Assembly (NCBI RefSeq): GCF_001467945.1
Contig: NZ_LNYQ01000013.1
Coordinates: 1,649,404 to 1,713,403, forward strand
Source of the DNA: Legionella parisiensis
GTDB taxonomy: Bacteria; Pseudomonadota; Gammaproteobacteria; Legionellales; Legionellaceae
Length of the DNA stretch: 64,000 nucleotides
Reading direction: 5' to 3'
Below, in pieces: positions 17,176 through 28,000 of this stretch. The notes beneath the pieces are model-generated. The model saw nothing but the letters and a program-made list of their open reading frames with translations, was not told the origin of the DNA and did not search any database. The position numbers were made by a program, and so were the translations under genes. Within the stretch, counting starts at the first letter, position 1. The number at the start of each line of letters is the position of its first letter.

Positions 17176-18612
17176 TTAACTAGGAGTTGCCTCTAAACTG
17201 TATTCATCTAAAGCCAATAATATTTTTTCCTCAAGTGACTTAGCTTTTACTAGAGGTTTATTTACTCCATTGATAATAATGGAAAAAATGAAGGCCTTGT
17301 CATGCGGATTAATAATAAAACCAGATAATGAAGAAATATCATGCATTGAACCTGTTTTAGCATAAACCTTTTTCTCGAGCATGGTTTTCTTCATTCTATC
17401 CTTTAGAGTTCCTGAAACACCTGCTTGCGGTAATGCTTCAAAGAAAATTGTTTTCATATCTTTATCATGATAAAGGTCATTAAGCAAAATCACCATTTGC
17501 TCTGGAGTCACCAAGTTATAGCGTGTTCCTTCTCCATCAACGATCTCTATTTGCGATAAATCCAGATGTGTATGCTCAGACAATATTTTTTTGATGGCAT
17601 AAGCCCCTTCTTTATGAGTTCCTTTTCCAGTTAAAGTGTAACCTAATTTTTTTGTAAGGCTGTTTGCATAAAGATTGTCAGATTGTTGTAACATGTGTGT
17701 AATCAATTTACTGAGCATTTTTGACTGAAAACTGGCTATAAATTGCGTATCAGCTGGCAATATTCCTGTAATAATTTTTCCTTTCAAAGCAATACTGTTT
17801 TTATCAAAAGTTCTTTGGATCACTTGTTTTACTAATAAAATAGGATCGGGAATAGCAAGTTCTATTAATTTTGGATTTTTATCCTGAGTCTTGCACCCAT
17901 ATAAGCGAATAATATTATTTGGTTTAACCTCAAGATTCAGACTGCAATGATTCTTTTCCTCTTCTTTACTCACTGTAACGACTTCATTAATGAGTGTCAG
18001 GGCTTTAGGCTGATTTTTCTTTAGATTGATTTTTACAGGTTTATCTAATTTTTTTGCGCTAATTAATTCATAGGCCACTTTGTTTTCATTTAATATTGCT
18101 GCTGTATCTGGAGCAGCATAATACCAGCCTAAATCATCATACGACGTACCACTTGGATAATATGGATCCTGATATTGTGAACTATCAATTATCACATTTC
18201 CTTTTATCGTGCTCGCATTATTTTTTTTCAAATTGAGTAATAAAGAAGTTAAATTATCAATGGTAAAAGATGGTGAGCCTGTAAAATGAATAAAATAATC
18301 TTGTTTTTTTTGAGAGAGTGTTGTTATAAAACGATAGTCTGGTTTTAATTGATACAGGGCTGCTGCTGCAGTAAGTAACTTTATACCACTGGCTGGAGAA
18401 AGTAATTTATCTGCGTTTCTACTGTAAACCACTTTGCCAGTTTCTGCTTCTTTAATGAGAATACCGACGGTTGCATGCGGCAACTTCTGTGCAATAATTT
18501 CATCTATTTTCTCTGAAAGCGTTTGAGAATTTCCTACTTCACTCAAGAAAAAAGCAGCAAAGAAACATAAATAATTAGAATAGCGCACGACATTTACCCT
18601 AATAAGAAACAT
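17176..18612 (-). CDS. dacB: D-alanyl-D-alanine carboxypeptidase/endopeptidase, PBP4 type (peptidase S13)
   Basis: 478 residues with an N-terminal signal segment (to about residue 28). The three penicillin-binding motifs are present: SGIK in LLSPASGIKLLT (SxxK nucleophile), SDNLYAN (SxN), and KTGSMHD (KTG). A large insert between SxxK and SxN is typical of PBP4/DacB. The enzyme trims terminal D-Ala and cleaves peptide cross-links in periplasmic peptidoglycan. The ATG at 18612 is chosen; a TTG further up at 18648 is in frame but lengthens the signal peptide. The next gene upstream is a broken L,D-transpeptidase, then an NlpC/P60 hydrolase, so this is a wall-remodelling neighbourhood. Confidence 0.93.
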   Translation of the reverse strand: MFLIRVNVVRYSNYLCFFAAFFLSEVGNSQTLSEKIDEIIAQKLPHATVGILIKEAETGKVVYSRNADKLLSPASGIKLLTAAAALYQLKPDYRFITTLSQKKQDYFIHFTGSPSFTIDNLTSLLLNLKKNNASTIKGNVIIDSSQYQDPYYPSGTSYDDLGWYYAAPDTAAILNENKVAYELISAKKLDKPVKINLKKNQPKALTLINEVVTVSKEEEKNHCSLNLEVKPNNIIRLYGCKTQDKNPKLIELAIPDPILLVKQVIQRTFDKNSIALKGKIITGILPADTQFIASFQSKMLSKLITHMLQQSDNLYANSLTKKLGYTLTGKGTHKEGAYAIKKILSEHTHLDLSQIEIVDGEGTRYNLVTPEQMVILLNDLYHDKDMKTIFFEALPQAGVSGTLKDRMKKTMLEKKVYAKTGSMHDISSLSGFIINPHDKAFIFSIIINGVNKPLVKAKSLEEKILLALDEYSLEATPS

Positions 18613-18651
18613 AAAACATAGCTTCACCCATTCAGAGACGAAGTGCAACCC

Positions 18652-19340
18652 CTAATTAAAGTTTGGCAACCTCACGTGTCTGGCTCTTCGTTTTATTTTT
18701 TCCCTAAAACAGCTACTCGATATGTAAACATACGGATGTTTCTCCTTGTCCAACCAATAAAGGAGTTTTAAGAAATGAGATTCTTCCATAGCAATGCATC
18801 CATGAGTTCCAGAATGGATTGATCGCCATAAAATGGATGAAAATAGCACTTCCTGCTCCTGAGATTACAGGATTCATATTGTAATTGACCACTGCACTTA
18901 TTCTATATACATCGATTAGCATAGATTCGTAACTTTTGGCATTTGTATTACCTTTAACCCATGTGTTATATAACCACTATCGAAATTTATCATCAGCAGT
19001 AATGTATTTAAAATCCATTTTAAGTGCTAAAGGCTCTGAACTAAAAGTATCACCCAAAGGGTATAAACCGGCAGGAGTTCTCATATCACCTTCCTTTTTT
19101 TCTCCTACAGGAGCCACCCATCCCTTACCCAGCATGGCAAAGAATTCCATGCTTGTATCCATAGGTTATCTTACTTCTTACAAACAGTTATCACGGCTTC
19201 AAAACCTTTTATATGATTTACCAAAATTAGTTGTGATGAAGAATCAGGGATATTTTGTAAATGAGCAACACTACAATGGTCAATAGAACTTTTAGTTATT
19301 GGCACAAATAAATAAATTAAAAAGAAAAAAGTACAAAAAA
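18652..19340 (-). pseudogene. L,D-transpeptidase (YkuD family) pseudogene
   Basis: Pieces of one protein lie in different minus-strand frames. The mature N-terminus IPDSSSQLILVN stops soon after (stop near 19177). Another frame gives EGDMRTPAGLYPLGDTF and ITADDKF (about 18977-19162). A third gives YNMNPVISGAGSAIFIHF (18849-18922), and after a shift near 18840 the active-site block HSGTHGCIAMEE appears (about 18780-18815). The last is the His/Cys signature of YkuD transpeptidases that form 3-3 peptidoglycan cross-links. At least two frame changes and one stop mean it cannot be made as one chain. No clear start codon remains. Confidence 0.8.
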
Positions 19341-19366
19341 AATATATGCTAATTTAGATTTTATCC

Positions 19367-20881
19367 TTATAAAAATAAACGGGGGCTATCAGGTTTTATA
19401 AAACTTCGTGAAAACGCTTCTGGTGTGGTGCCTTTTTTTGTATTTAGCTCATCAAGATATATCATCTTAAAGTACGATTTATTTGCTAGCGAACTTACAT
19501 CCGGATTTTCTGGATAATATTTAAGCAATGGAAAAAATAATGATTGTCCAATGATATAACGTTTATCTTTACTTTCAGGAGAAAGCCCCCAAACATTCTG
19601 ATAGGTCATTGCAGCTATATCATGATTATTTATAGACTTATTTCCTAAATAAAGCATTACATGGCCGCCAATATAAATGAGCGTCATCATAGGATGACCG
19701 TGAATTTTCAAAGCGCTTATTCTTTCATCAACTGTATTTTGGGTTAAATCAATACCCGAACTTATTTTTGCCTGTTGTGTCGAGTTACGCGGTAGCCAAA
19801 TACCAAAAGGAGTAAATATGCTCTTTAACTCCTGTGAGCAATCATTAAAAAAATAAGCCCCTCCCCATCCATAAGGACGATTTTGTAATTGTTTCATAAT
19901 ATTAGCCATATTTTTTTTCGAGGCCTCAAGAGGCATCAGACTTGCAGATTGTGATGTCACAATTCCAGTTTGAATTAGTGCTTGATGATGTATATTTTTT
20001 ACTGGAACTAAGATAGAAATAGAATTTTCATTGCGATTAAGTAGTGGAAATACAGCACCTATATAACCTGCAAACAGAAATTGATGATGTTGATTCACAA
20101 TGCTCGCTTCTGTTTCAGTGATTGCCACAAGCCCCTTTTTTGCTGCGCTTTTCCACTCCTCTATAAATCTGCTTGAAGCATATGCAATTTCTGAGCTTTT
20201 TACCCAGGCAAAATAGGCATCTGGAGTTAGTACTAATGACCAGGATTTATCTTGTGATACGATGAAAACATAGAGAGGTGTTCCCGCCCAAATCACTGAT
20301 TCTTGTAAATTATCAAACGGGAAACCTTGTCCGGGCATAGTGAAATGAAAAAAATCCGGCGCTTGATCCGGAAGCGCGCGTGCAAAAGTATTATTTACTG
20401 CAATAGCCCTGTTCTTTTCGTTAAATCCTAACCCCTCAATAGCAGGTAAGTCCATATTGTTTTTGATCCGATTTAGCCAAACTGTATCATGTTCTTTAAA
20501 ATTTTCCGCAAAGTGCCGTTCTTCATCGGACTTATTTTGATTGTCAAATTCCTTTAATAATTCCAATTCAATTTTTTTAACCACAGGGAGAACAGAATTT
20601 ACCATCTTCTCGTTCCAAGGAGAAAGCCCATCAACACTATCAGAATAATAATGATTATAGAACTGTTGTAGCTGCCCCTCTTGATACTCTCGCTTTAACA
20701 GAGGAGTACCATAGTCATCACTGTCTGGAGGCAAATAATCATTGATATTTTGAGAATAAGATTTTATTGAAAAATCATATATTGGTACTTCAATTGCAAA
20801 AGAAACTGACAAAAAGCAAATACCTAAAAATAAGAAAGCTCGCCTGCTAAAATATCTGAAGTCAAATAATCCCAGCCACAT
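19367..20881 (-). CDS. NlpC/P60-family cell-wall hydrolase with SH3-like N-terminal region
   Basis: About 504 residues with an N-terminal hydrophobic signal segment. The C-terminal catalytic part holds RPYGWGGAYFFNDCSQ (Cys nucleophile) and GHVMLYLG (catalytic His), the NlpC/P60 pattern for gamma-D-Glu-diaminopimelate or related wall peptide cleavage. The middle region (about 190-330) looks like the SH3-type domains that precede this catalytic class. The start is uncertain: the ATG at 20881 keeps a signal peptide, while a TTG at 20908 is also in frame, and neither has a good Shine-Dalgarno. It follows the APC permease gene by 50 bases on the same strand. Confidence 0.82.
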   Translation of the reverse strand: MWLGLFDFRYFSRRAFLFLGICFLSVSFAIEVPIYDFSIKSYSQNINDYLPPDSDDYGTPLLKREYQEGQLQQFYNHYYSDSVDGLSPWNEKMVNSVLPVVKKIELELLKEFDNQNKSDEERHFAENFKEHDTVWLNRIKNNMDLPAIEGLGFNEKNRAIAVNNTFARALPDQAPDFFHFTMPGQGFPFDNLQESVIWAGTPLYVFIVSQDKSWSLVLTPDAYFAWVKSSEIAYASSRFIEEWKSAAKKGLVAITETEASIVNQHHQFLFAGYIGAVFPLLNRNENSISILVPVKNIHHQALIQTGIVTSQSASLMPLEASKKNMANIMKQLQNRPYGWGGAYFFNDCSQELKSIFTPFGIWLPRNSTQQAKISSGIDLTQNTVDERISALKIHGHPMMTLIYIGGHVMLYLGNKSINNHDIAAMTYQNVWGLSPESKDKRYIIGQSLFFPLLKYYPENPDVSSLANKSYFKMIYLDELNTKKGTTPEAFSRSFIKPDSPRLFL

Positions 20882-20931
20882 ACAAAAACCAAAAAACACA
20901 AATAACAAACAATTGTATCATTAAATAAACT

Positions 20932-22512
20932 TTAAGTTAGAATTTTATCCTCTAATATTTCAGTTGACTCCTCTACTATAGAGCTAACATGCTCATGTCG
21001 CATTGGACTGAGTAATCGTTGAGACGAATGGAGAATAAAAATACTTAAGGGTAACAAACTTAAAAGATCAAAGGGAAACTTTAAAACACCAATGCCGCCA
21101 AAAGCACCTATATAAGAAACACTAAGTATGGAAACCATATAAAATAAAAACCAATATAAAAGCGCGCTATTATCCCAGGAGCTTTTACGATGATAGACAC
21201 AATAAATTAGAATACCAATAAGTAAAGCAATATCCAGCTTCCATATAATTGAAAACCCACACCAATACAGCATTAAATTACAAAAATAAAATGCGATATG
21301 CGAGCAAACCAGAGCTCCTGAAAGTCTAAAAGGTCTTGGAGTTAACGGCTGCAATTTCCGCATCGCTAAAAGACATATTGGTCCAATACTATAAGACAAA
21401 ATACTTGCAGAAGAAAGAAAAGCTACTAACTTCTGCCACCCGGGAAATGGAAGAAAAGACAACATTCCCACTAATAAGTTTGCATAAAGAGTAACATAGG
21501 GAATTTTATGGCGATTCACCTTCAAAAAGATTTTGGGTAAATGATCATTTAATGCCATTCCATATAAAATTCTCGAAGTCGCAGCGGTATAAACTAAAGT
21601 TGTACCAAAAGGAGAAAAAGCAGCATCAATCATAAGGATGGTTGCCACGAAACCCAGACCTAAAAGCAAAGTCAAACCCACTAAAGGTCCACTATCTCCT
21701 GGGTAACTTAGGGCATGCCAACCCTGAGTTAGAAATTTCTGAGGCACAGCTGCGAGAAAGCTCAATTCCAACATAAAATACAAAACAAAACCAATCAGCA
21801 CAGCACCTAAAATAGCAATAGGAATATTGCGTTGTGGATTTTTTACTTCTCCTGCAAGTACCAAACCGTTTTGAAATCCAGTAAATGCAAAAGCAATACC
21901 CCCTGCAGAAAGTGCAGTAAAAATATTTACCCAACTTTCTTTATCCGACAAACTAATCGTAACATTATCCATGGTCGGTGCAACATGAAGCAATGAAACA
22001 ATTGCAATACTGGGTAATATAAATTTAATGATACTTGCATATTTATTACACTCAACAAGCAACTTAATCCCATAAGAGTTCAATACGACTACAAAGAGCA
22101 TGATAGCCATTGCCGCAACATAACCATATCCTGAAAGAGTGAATGTTGTTGAGTCGTTGAGAATTAATATTGGAAAAAAATGACTTGAATACTGCAGAAT
22201 TGCTTGTATTTCTATTGGAGTCATAACAACGTAGGACAACCACGATGTCCATGCGAATAAGAAACCAACCTCTTTCCCATGGGTAAAAGTTGGATAATTA
22301 GACATGCCTCCAGAAATAGGAAACATTGTTCCTAACTCACATAGGGGCAAGGCAATAAAAATCATAAAAACAGCAGCAATAACCCAAGAAACCAATGAAT
22401 TGCTGCCTGCCATTTGCGCACTAATAAACGGGCTAAACAACCACCCTGATCCAATCATTCCCCCTGCAGAAACAATTAGAATGTTAGTCGTTGATATATC
22501 GCGTTTTAACAT
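20932..22512 (-). CDS. APC-superfamily amino acid permease
   Basis: 526 residues with 12 or more hydrophobic segments. The first helix contains SAGGMIGSGWLFSP, the glycine-rich unwound substrate site of APC carriers; helix 6 has AFAFTGFQNGLVLAGEVKNP, a conserved APC loop, and the C-terminal ~30 residues are hydrophilic. The length and motifs fit the bacterial amino acid/polyamine carriers with an extended C-terminus. No adjacent catabolic enzyme indicates the substrate. Possible co-transcription with the downstream NlpC/P60 gene. Confidence 0.9.
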   Translation of the reverse strand: MLKRDISTTNILIVSAGGMIGSGWLFSPFISAQMAGSNSLVSWVIAAVFMIFIALPLCELGTMFPISGGMSNYPTFTHGKEVGFLFAWTSWLSYVVMTPIEIQAILQYSSHFFPILILNDSTTFTLSGYGYVAAMAIMLFVVVLNSYGIKLLVECNKYASIIKFILPSIAIVSLLHVAPTMDNVTISLSDKESWVNIFTALSAGGIAFAFTGFQNGLVLAGEVKNPQRNIPIAILGAVLIGFVLYFMLELSFLAAVPQKFLTQGWHALSYPGDSGPLVGLTLLLGLGFVATILMIDAAFSPFGTTLVYTAATSRILYGMALNDHLPKIFLKVNRHKIPYVTLYANLLVGMLSFLPFPGWQKLVAFLSSASILSYSIGPICLLAMRKLQPLTPRPFRLSGALVCSHIAFYFCNLMLYWCGFSIIWKLDIALLIGILIYCVYHRKSSWDNSALLYWFLFYMVSILSVSYIGAFGGIGVLKFPFDLLSLLPLSIFILHSSQRLLSPMRHEHVSSIVEESTEILEDKILT

Positions 22513-22678
22513 GAAAAAAACCTATAATCAGGCGTTATTCTCATTTAGCCAGAAAGTTGCTAATTATACAAGTTTTAATGAGTCTATAGGTGCTATATGC
22601 CTTAAAGTTTTTTACTTGCCACTGACTGAACTATTTCTTTAATTATTCATCGACTATCATATCCCACTGATGGATAAA

Positions 22679-23122
22679 TTAGTGATTTTTTTGCTCGATT
22701 GCTTCAATTTCCTTAATAATCTGCTCACCATCTTCATTAGTTTTAGTATTAAACCAGGAATCTAAAATTTCTTTTGCTAAATCTTGGGTTAACAGCCGAT
22801 TGGATAAAGCTAAAACATTTGCCCGATTCCATATTCTTGCACCTTTCGCCATTTGAGCATCCATACATAAAGCTGCTCTTATACCAGGTATTTTATTCGC
22901 TACAATTGAAATTCCCGTTCCAGTCCAACAAAAGAAAATACCTTCATCACATTCGCCTTGACGTATTGCCTCAGCGGCAATTTCAGCTGTTTGAACCCAC
23001 GATTCATTTTGCCGTGATTTAATCGCACCAAATAGGGTAACCTCATGCCCTAACCGCTTTAACTCTTCAACGACATAATCATTAACGGGATAGAGTGTAT
23101 CGCTACATACAGCTATTTTCAT
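22679..23122 (-). CDS. RpiB/LacA/LacB-family sugar-phosphate isomerase
   Basis: 147 residues, full length for the family. It has the N-terminal IAVCSDTLYPV phosphate/ring-opening region, FCWTGTGISIVANK (the Cys and GTG loop used for proton transfer) and NRANVLALSNRLL. Members interconvert ribose 5-phosphate and ribulose 5-phosphate, or allose/galactose 6-phosphates. The first motif has CSDT in place of the usual GxDHxG, so the substrate may be unusual. AAGGAG well placed before the ATG at 23122. Stands alone between the permease and a secreted-protein gene. Confidence 0.88.
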   Translation of the reverse strand: MKIAVCSDTLYPVNDYVVEELKRLGHEVTLFGAIKSRQNESWVQTAEIAAEAIRQGECDEGIFFCWTGTGISIVANKIPGIRAALCMDAQMAKGARIWNRANVLALSNRLLTQDLAKEILDSWFNTKTNEDGEQIIKEIEAIEQKNH

Positions 23123-23265
23123 TGAGTTGCTTCTCCTTTTATATAAATTTCTTGGGTAACGTAAAAAACTCTAATACTCAAACTGATACTACTTCCATGC
23201 TGTGAGACTCGGAAAATCAAATTCCGTATAGCTTGAATCAAGGACTCACCCATACCCAAAACAGT

Positions 23266-23730
23266 CTATTGAATACCAAACCAGCCTCCGGTATCACCTC
23301 CGGCCCAACATGCATTATCTTTACATGCCTTAAATTTCACAGCGCAGAGAGATTTGAATTTATCTGCCTTACTGATATCCATCCCTTTATACCCTTCAGG
23401 CTGGCAAATTCGTGCTTCATACTTACCCTGAACACGAATTTGTCCCATTACATATATATCATCAGTAACAGAATAGATACCATGGGTATTATGCGAATAA
23501 CATGCAATATAGCATCCAGGTGCCATAGTGTAGGTATTATCTGTTGGTAAAAGAGCACGCTCCGCACCAGGATATGGATAATTAACAACGCCATGGTTGC
23601 CTAGAATATAGACAGGAAAAGGCGATGGTAACAAGGATTTATTGACATCTGAGTTTACCATCGGTGGTGGAAGAGCAAGCGCCTGTGTGACAAAGATAAA
23701 TCCAATACTGCCCAATAGTATTTTTTCCAT
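23266..23730 (-). CDS. Secreted cysteine-rich protein of unknown function
   Basis: 154 residues. A clear signal peptide ends near ALALPPP (about residue 20). The mature chain carries six cysteines (in GCYIACYS, ARICQP and LCAVKFKACKDNACW), enough for three disulfides, and ends in a Gly/Trp-rich GGDTGGWFG segment. No known domain recognised. The pattern suggests a small disulfide-stabilised exported protein, possibly a type II secretion substrate. It lies downstream of the ATP-grasp gene on the same strand, separated by 108 bases. Confidence 0.7.
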   Translation of the reverse strand: MEKILLGSIGFIFVTQALALPPPMVNSDVNKSLLPSPFPVYILGNHGVVNYPYPGAERALLPTDNTYTMAPGCYIACYSHNTHGIYSVTDDIYVMGQIRVQGKYEARICQPEGYKGMDISKADKFKSLCAVKFKACKDNACWAGGDTGGWFGIQ

Positions 23731-23838
23731 TTTTGATTTCCTTTAAGGTCGGCTATTTTAAGTATAGGCAATAAAACACTTTCCCCATTTACTTTAACGT
23801 AACCTCTTTTTTGCAAAAATCAAAATGATTTAAAAGAT

Positions 23839-24975
23839 TTACAGATTTTCAACTCCATTAAAATCAATGTCATAAGTTGAGGCAGGATAAAACCCCTTTT
23901 TAACTCTCACCGCCCTAAAAAGCACATTAAGCATCATTAATGTGCTTTTTAATCGAAACCAAGGATAAGCTTTATGTTTCAATACATCATGTGCTCTTTG
24001 ATAGTCTTTAATAAATTGGCGTGGATTTTTGGGTATATACTTCAAACAATGAAGCATCATCCCTTGACCCAGCATATAAGGCTGCATATGTTGCATATTG
24101 GGTATGTCATATTGTCTTTCTCCTCTTAAAATAGTATACCAATCGATTTTATCTGTAAGCAGATGGAACCCACTGGTTACTCTTGGATTACACTCCAATG
24201 CATAAGCTTTATTATTTCCCAAGATAAAATCAAAAGCAATTTGGCCACTGAAATGGAAGCGTTTGCAAAAAGTCTTAATAAATTCAATGATTGGTTTAAT
24301 TTCCGCAGGCTCAAAATAAATTCCAGTTGAACGACCTGCTTGATATTTAGAGTGGTAACACGATTGAATCAGCACCTCACCTTTATGGGCAATAGCATAA
24401 GCACTGTATTCTTTTCCGTGAATAAAGTGTTGGGCAATATAAGGTTCATTAATAGCGAGTACTGAAATGTTTTCCTTCGAAGGTTTAATTAGCGTGTGCG
24501 TACCAAAGCGGGAAAAAACAGGTTTTAAAACAAGTGCTTCCCCTTCAGGAAGCGCTTGTTTGTCCTTATCGGTGTTCATGAGCCAACTTTGCGGGGCACT
24601 CAAACCATATTCACTGACAAGCTGGTTAAAGGTATACTTATTATGTAATTGACTCAAGCGTTCAAAAGGCTCACAGAACAACCTGGTATGCTGAGATAAC
24701 TCCTCGTAGCCCTGGCTGATATGAAAAATTTCTTCACATGTAGGAATAAGCAGATCAATTTTATATTCAATCACTATTTCTTTAATTGCTTTTAAAAATG
24801 CAGCTAAGTCATAATTTGGTTTAGGAATAATAAAATGCTTTTTTACTCCTTTGACAAATCGAGCAAGCGGATAAAGCATACTCTCAGCACTATAAACTTC
24901 ATATCCCTGATTAATGAGGCTACGCATAATATCCATGGTAGCAGGAGCTCTGCCTCCGGTAACTAAAATGTTCAT
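23839..24975 (-). CDS. ATP-grasp ligase, CarB-like
   Basis: 378 residues. Pre-ATP-grasp domain starting MNILVTGGRAPATM, then ATP-grasp core: LVLKPVFSRFGTHTL (phosphate loop), YIAQHFIHGKEYSAYA, and the Mg-binding block YALECNPRVTSGFHLL. Such enzymes join a carboxylate, activated as acyl phosphate, to an amine or thiol; stand-alone forms often act in peptide or cofactor biosynthesis. It follows the single-module NRPS gene by 81 bases on the same strand, so both probably belong to one pathway, for instance amide bond formation on the NRPS product. Substrate not predictable. Confidence 0.85.
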   Translation of the reverse strand: MNILVTGGRAPATMDIMRSLINQGYEVYSAESMLYPLARFVKGVKKHFIIPKPNYDLAAFLKAIKEIVIEYKIDLLIPTCEEIFHISQGYEELSQHTRLFCEPFERLSQLHNKYTFNQLVSEYGLSAPQSWLMNTDKDKQALPEGEALVLKPVFSRFGTHTLIKPSKENISVLAINEPYIAQHFIHGKEYSAYAIAHKGEVLIQSCYHSKYQAGRSTGIYFEPAEIKPIIEFIKTFCKRFHFSGQIAFDFILGNNKAYALECNPRVTSGFHLLTDKIDWYTILRGERQYDIPNMQHMQPYMLGQGMMLHCLKYIPKNPRQFIKDYQRAHDVLKHKAYPWFRLKSTLMMLNVLFRAVRVKKGFYPASTYDIDFNGVENL

Positions 24976-25056
24976 TTACATCATTTCCTTAAAAATCAAT
25001 TAATCTATTCCTCAAAATCATTCAATCCATGAAGAAGCAAGAGCGTTACAGCACTA

Positions 25057-28000
25057 TTAAATAATTTTTGACAGATGCTCATAAAAATTATGCGGCGTTG
25101 GACAAATTAGCAACTGCTCCAATCCATTGGCAAAAGCAACATGATGCTCAGGAGCAATCATTTTTGTAATCATTTCATTAATCATATAAGCCATTTGCAT
25201 GGAGTTGCCGCCCATATCGCCAAAAATAACATGATTATCAATAACTTCAAGGGGTAAAGATAAGACGTTTGCAAATAACTGCCGAATTTGGATTAATAAA
25301 TTCTTATGTTTGCTTGACTGCGGAGTAGTCAATATGGAGGCAGGTTTTGGTAATTTTTTATAATCTACTTTTCCATTGGAAGTTAGAGGTAATTCAGTCA
25401 AAAAAATAAAATACTTTGGCACCATGTAATATGGAAGTGTCGCAGATAGTTTTTTTTGTAAATCAACTGTATTCTCTTTTGAATACGATACTACATAGGC
25501 AATTAATTCATTATTTTCTGCCCCTGAAGCGTACTCCAGTTTTATAAAAGTTACTACAGCTTGTACAATACTATCAATTGCCAATAAAGCATTTTCAATT
25601 GCAGGTAATTCAACACGATGGCCGCGAATTTTTATCTGCTGATCCTTTCTTCCTAAATAAATCAATAATCCATCTTCTCGATGCTTCGCTAAATCCCCAC
25701 TTTGATACATACGTTGCCCAGGGAAAAAAGGATCACTCATAAATCGTTTGTTCGTTAGCTCAGGCTGGTTCAAATAACCCATCCCCACGTTGCTCCCAGC
25801 AATATAAATTTCTCCTTCCTCCTCAAGTCTGACTGGTTTAAGCGTGCTATCTAAACAGTAAATACGTGTGTTTGCGGCAGGAATACCAATAGGCACACTG
25901 CCTTGAAAATCATTTTTAGCGTCATATTGATGAATCATACATCCCACAGTAGTTTCAGTAGGACCATATTCATTAAATATTCGCGCATTAGATAATTTTC
26001 CAATAACTAATTGAGCCAAGCTACAAGGCAAATCTTCGCCTCCAACAACTAAAGTAACTTGATGCTGGGCGTTTATGGGTAAACTACTTATCATTCTCAA
26101 ATGCGACGGAGTGAGCTTCAAAAAATTAATCGATTGATTTGTAAGTATTTCCTTTAATGCTAGAGAATTAATTGACTCAGGAATGAGCATTATACTGCCG
26201 CCTGAGAGCAAAGGTAAGTATAGTGTTGTCACTGTTAAATCAAAGGCGATACTTGTAAACAACGCTGTATGATAAGCTTGATTATTAGTTCGGTATATCT
26301 CGACTGCCCAATATATATAATTCAGCAATTGGCCATGATGAATCATTACCCCTTTTGGTATCCCTGTGGTACCTGATGTATAGATGATGTAAGCTAGCTG
26401 AGAGAGCGAATTCTCATTTCGCTTTGGCATAGTCGTACTCATGATTTTTAAAGGAATATGAGAACATAGTCCCGAATAGTTTTGCCTTAATGCTTCATGC
26501 TGCTCGTCAATCACTAAAGCAGGTTGAGCATCTTCTAATAAAGCCAAAACCCAATTGACCGGGGATTTTATATCAATAGGAATATAAGCAGCACCTAAAT
26601 ACCAACATGCCAGTATGGAACAAACCATATCTTCATTTCTAGATAAATAAATAGCTACCTTATCTCCGCATCGTATACCCAAATCAGAGAAATAACCGGC
26701 AATTTCTAAAACACGCTGATTCAATTGTTTATAGGTTAGAACCTTGGTTTTTGAAATTAGAGCTTTCTTATGGGAATATTCAGTTGTTTTTTCCCATATC
26801 CCCGTGAAAATTGTTTTTTCTTTAGGATAGTCAACATATGTATTGTTATATACAGGCCATAGCGTATCGCTATAAAGTAAATTACTCTCTGAAGCTAACT
26901 TAGGCTCATCAATCATTTTTTTCAATTGGCTCGCCAAATGAGCACATTCTTCGCGTGTTGCATGGGCGTTTGATACAGAAAAACAAATTGTCGTCGCATT
27001 GTTATGCTCTGTCACAATAAGCACAATAGGCGCAACAGGCACATTAATGGGTAAAAAATAACCATTTATGGCGCAGCCGCCCTGATTTGACTTAAAATCA
27101 GATAAATTAATCGATAATTTAGATACAATTCCAGAAAACATATATCGATTTTTCTTTTTTTGATAATAAATCAATGCACTAAGAAGAATTTTTAATAAAG
27201 CCACGGGTAAATGGCGTAAACACGCGTCATACTTTCCAATCTGCAGTTCATTTTGACTACTGAGCTGCTTTACAATATCACTGTAAATGAGAGACCAATT
27301 TGCCTCTTTATCAACTTCAATAAAAATGGGGTTTGCAAAATTAGCTGTAGTATTGGTATTAGGGAGATGGGAACGCAAGTCTACGGGAATCATAAAGCGG
27401 GCTTTTTTACCACACCGATCCGCACTAACAGCCGCCAATATTTGGCAAACCTTGGCAGTTACCCCATTGATTTTTCCAGGTAAAGTTACTTTGTGCCATA
27501 GATAGTGGGTATGAGCAAAACCTGTATCACCTGTGGGCGCGATACAATCCAATGGGAAATTCGGGCGGTATTTAATCTCTCTATTTTGTCTTAGAAACTC
27601 ATAATCGGTTAGCGTCAAATTTGTACCAGTTAAAGGATGCTTTCTCCAGGCACGAAAAATATCACTCACCCAATGATATAAGCCCATACCATCCATTAGC
27701 CCATGAAAAGCACGAAACACCAAAAAATGGCGTTCTCCTTTTATGTAAGTAACTTGCATCATAGAATTCAGAGGATCAAATTTATGCCCATGAAAAAATG
27801 ACGCACTTTGAATATCATGACCATCCCATTCCCTCTCTAATACTTGAATAGGCACAAAATCTTCAGGGGTTTCAAACGAGTCATACCAAATTGCGTTGAA
27901 GCTTCTTAAATTTGCACGCAAATGAACATAGGGATTGGAAAGTTTCGTTTGAATAACTGCTCGATTAAGGGAAGGTACATCTACCTCTGCATCCATTTCA

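Noticed and set aside
18936-19286. 116-codon plus-strand reading frame
   Set aside because: It lies antisense to the L,D-transpeptidase remnant, whose family motifs are on the minus strand; the plus-strand translation has no recognisable features.
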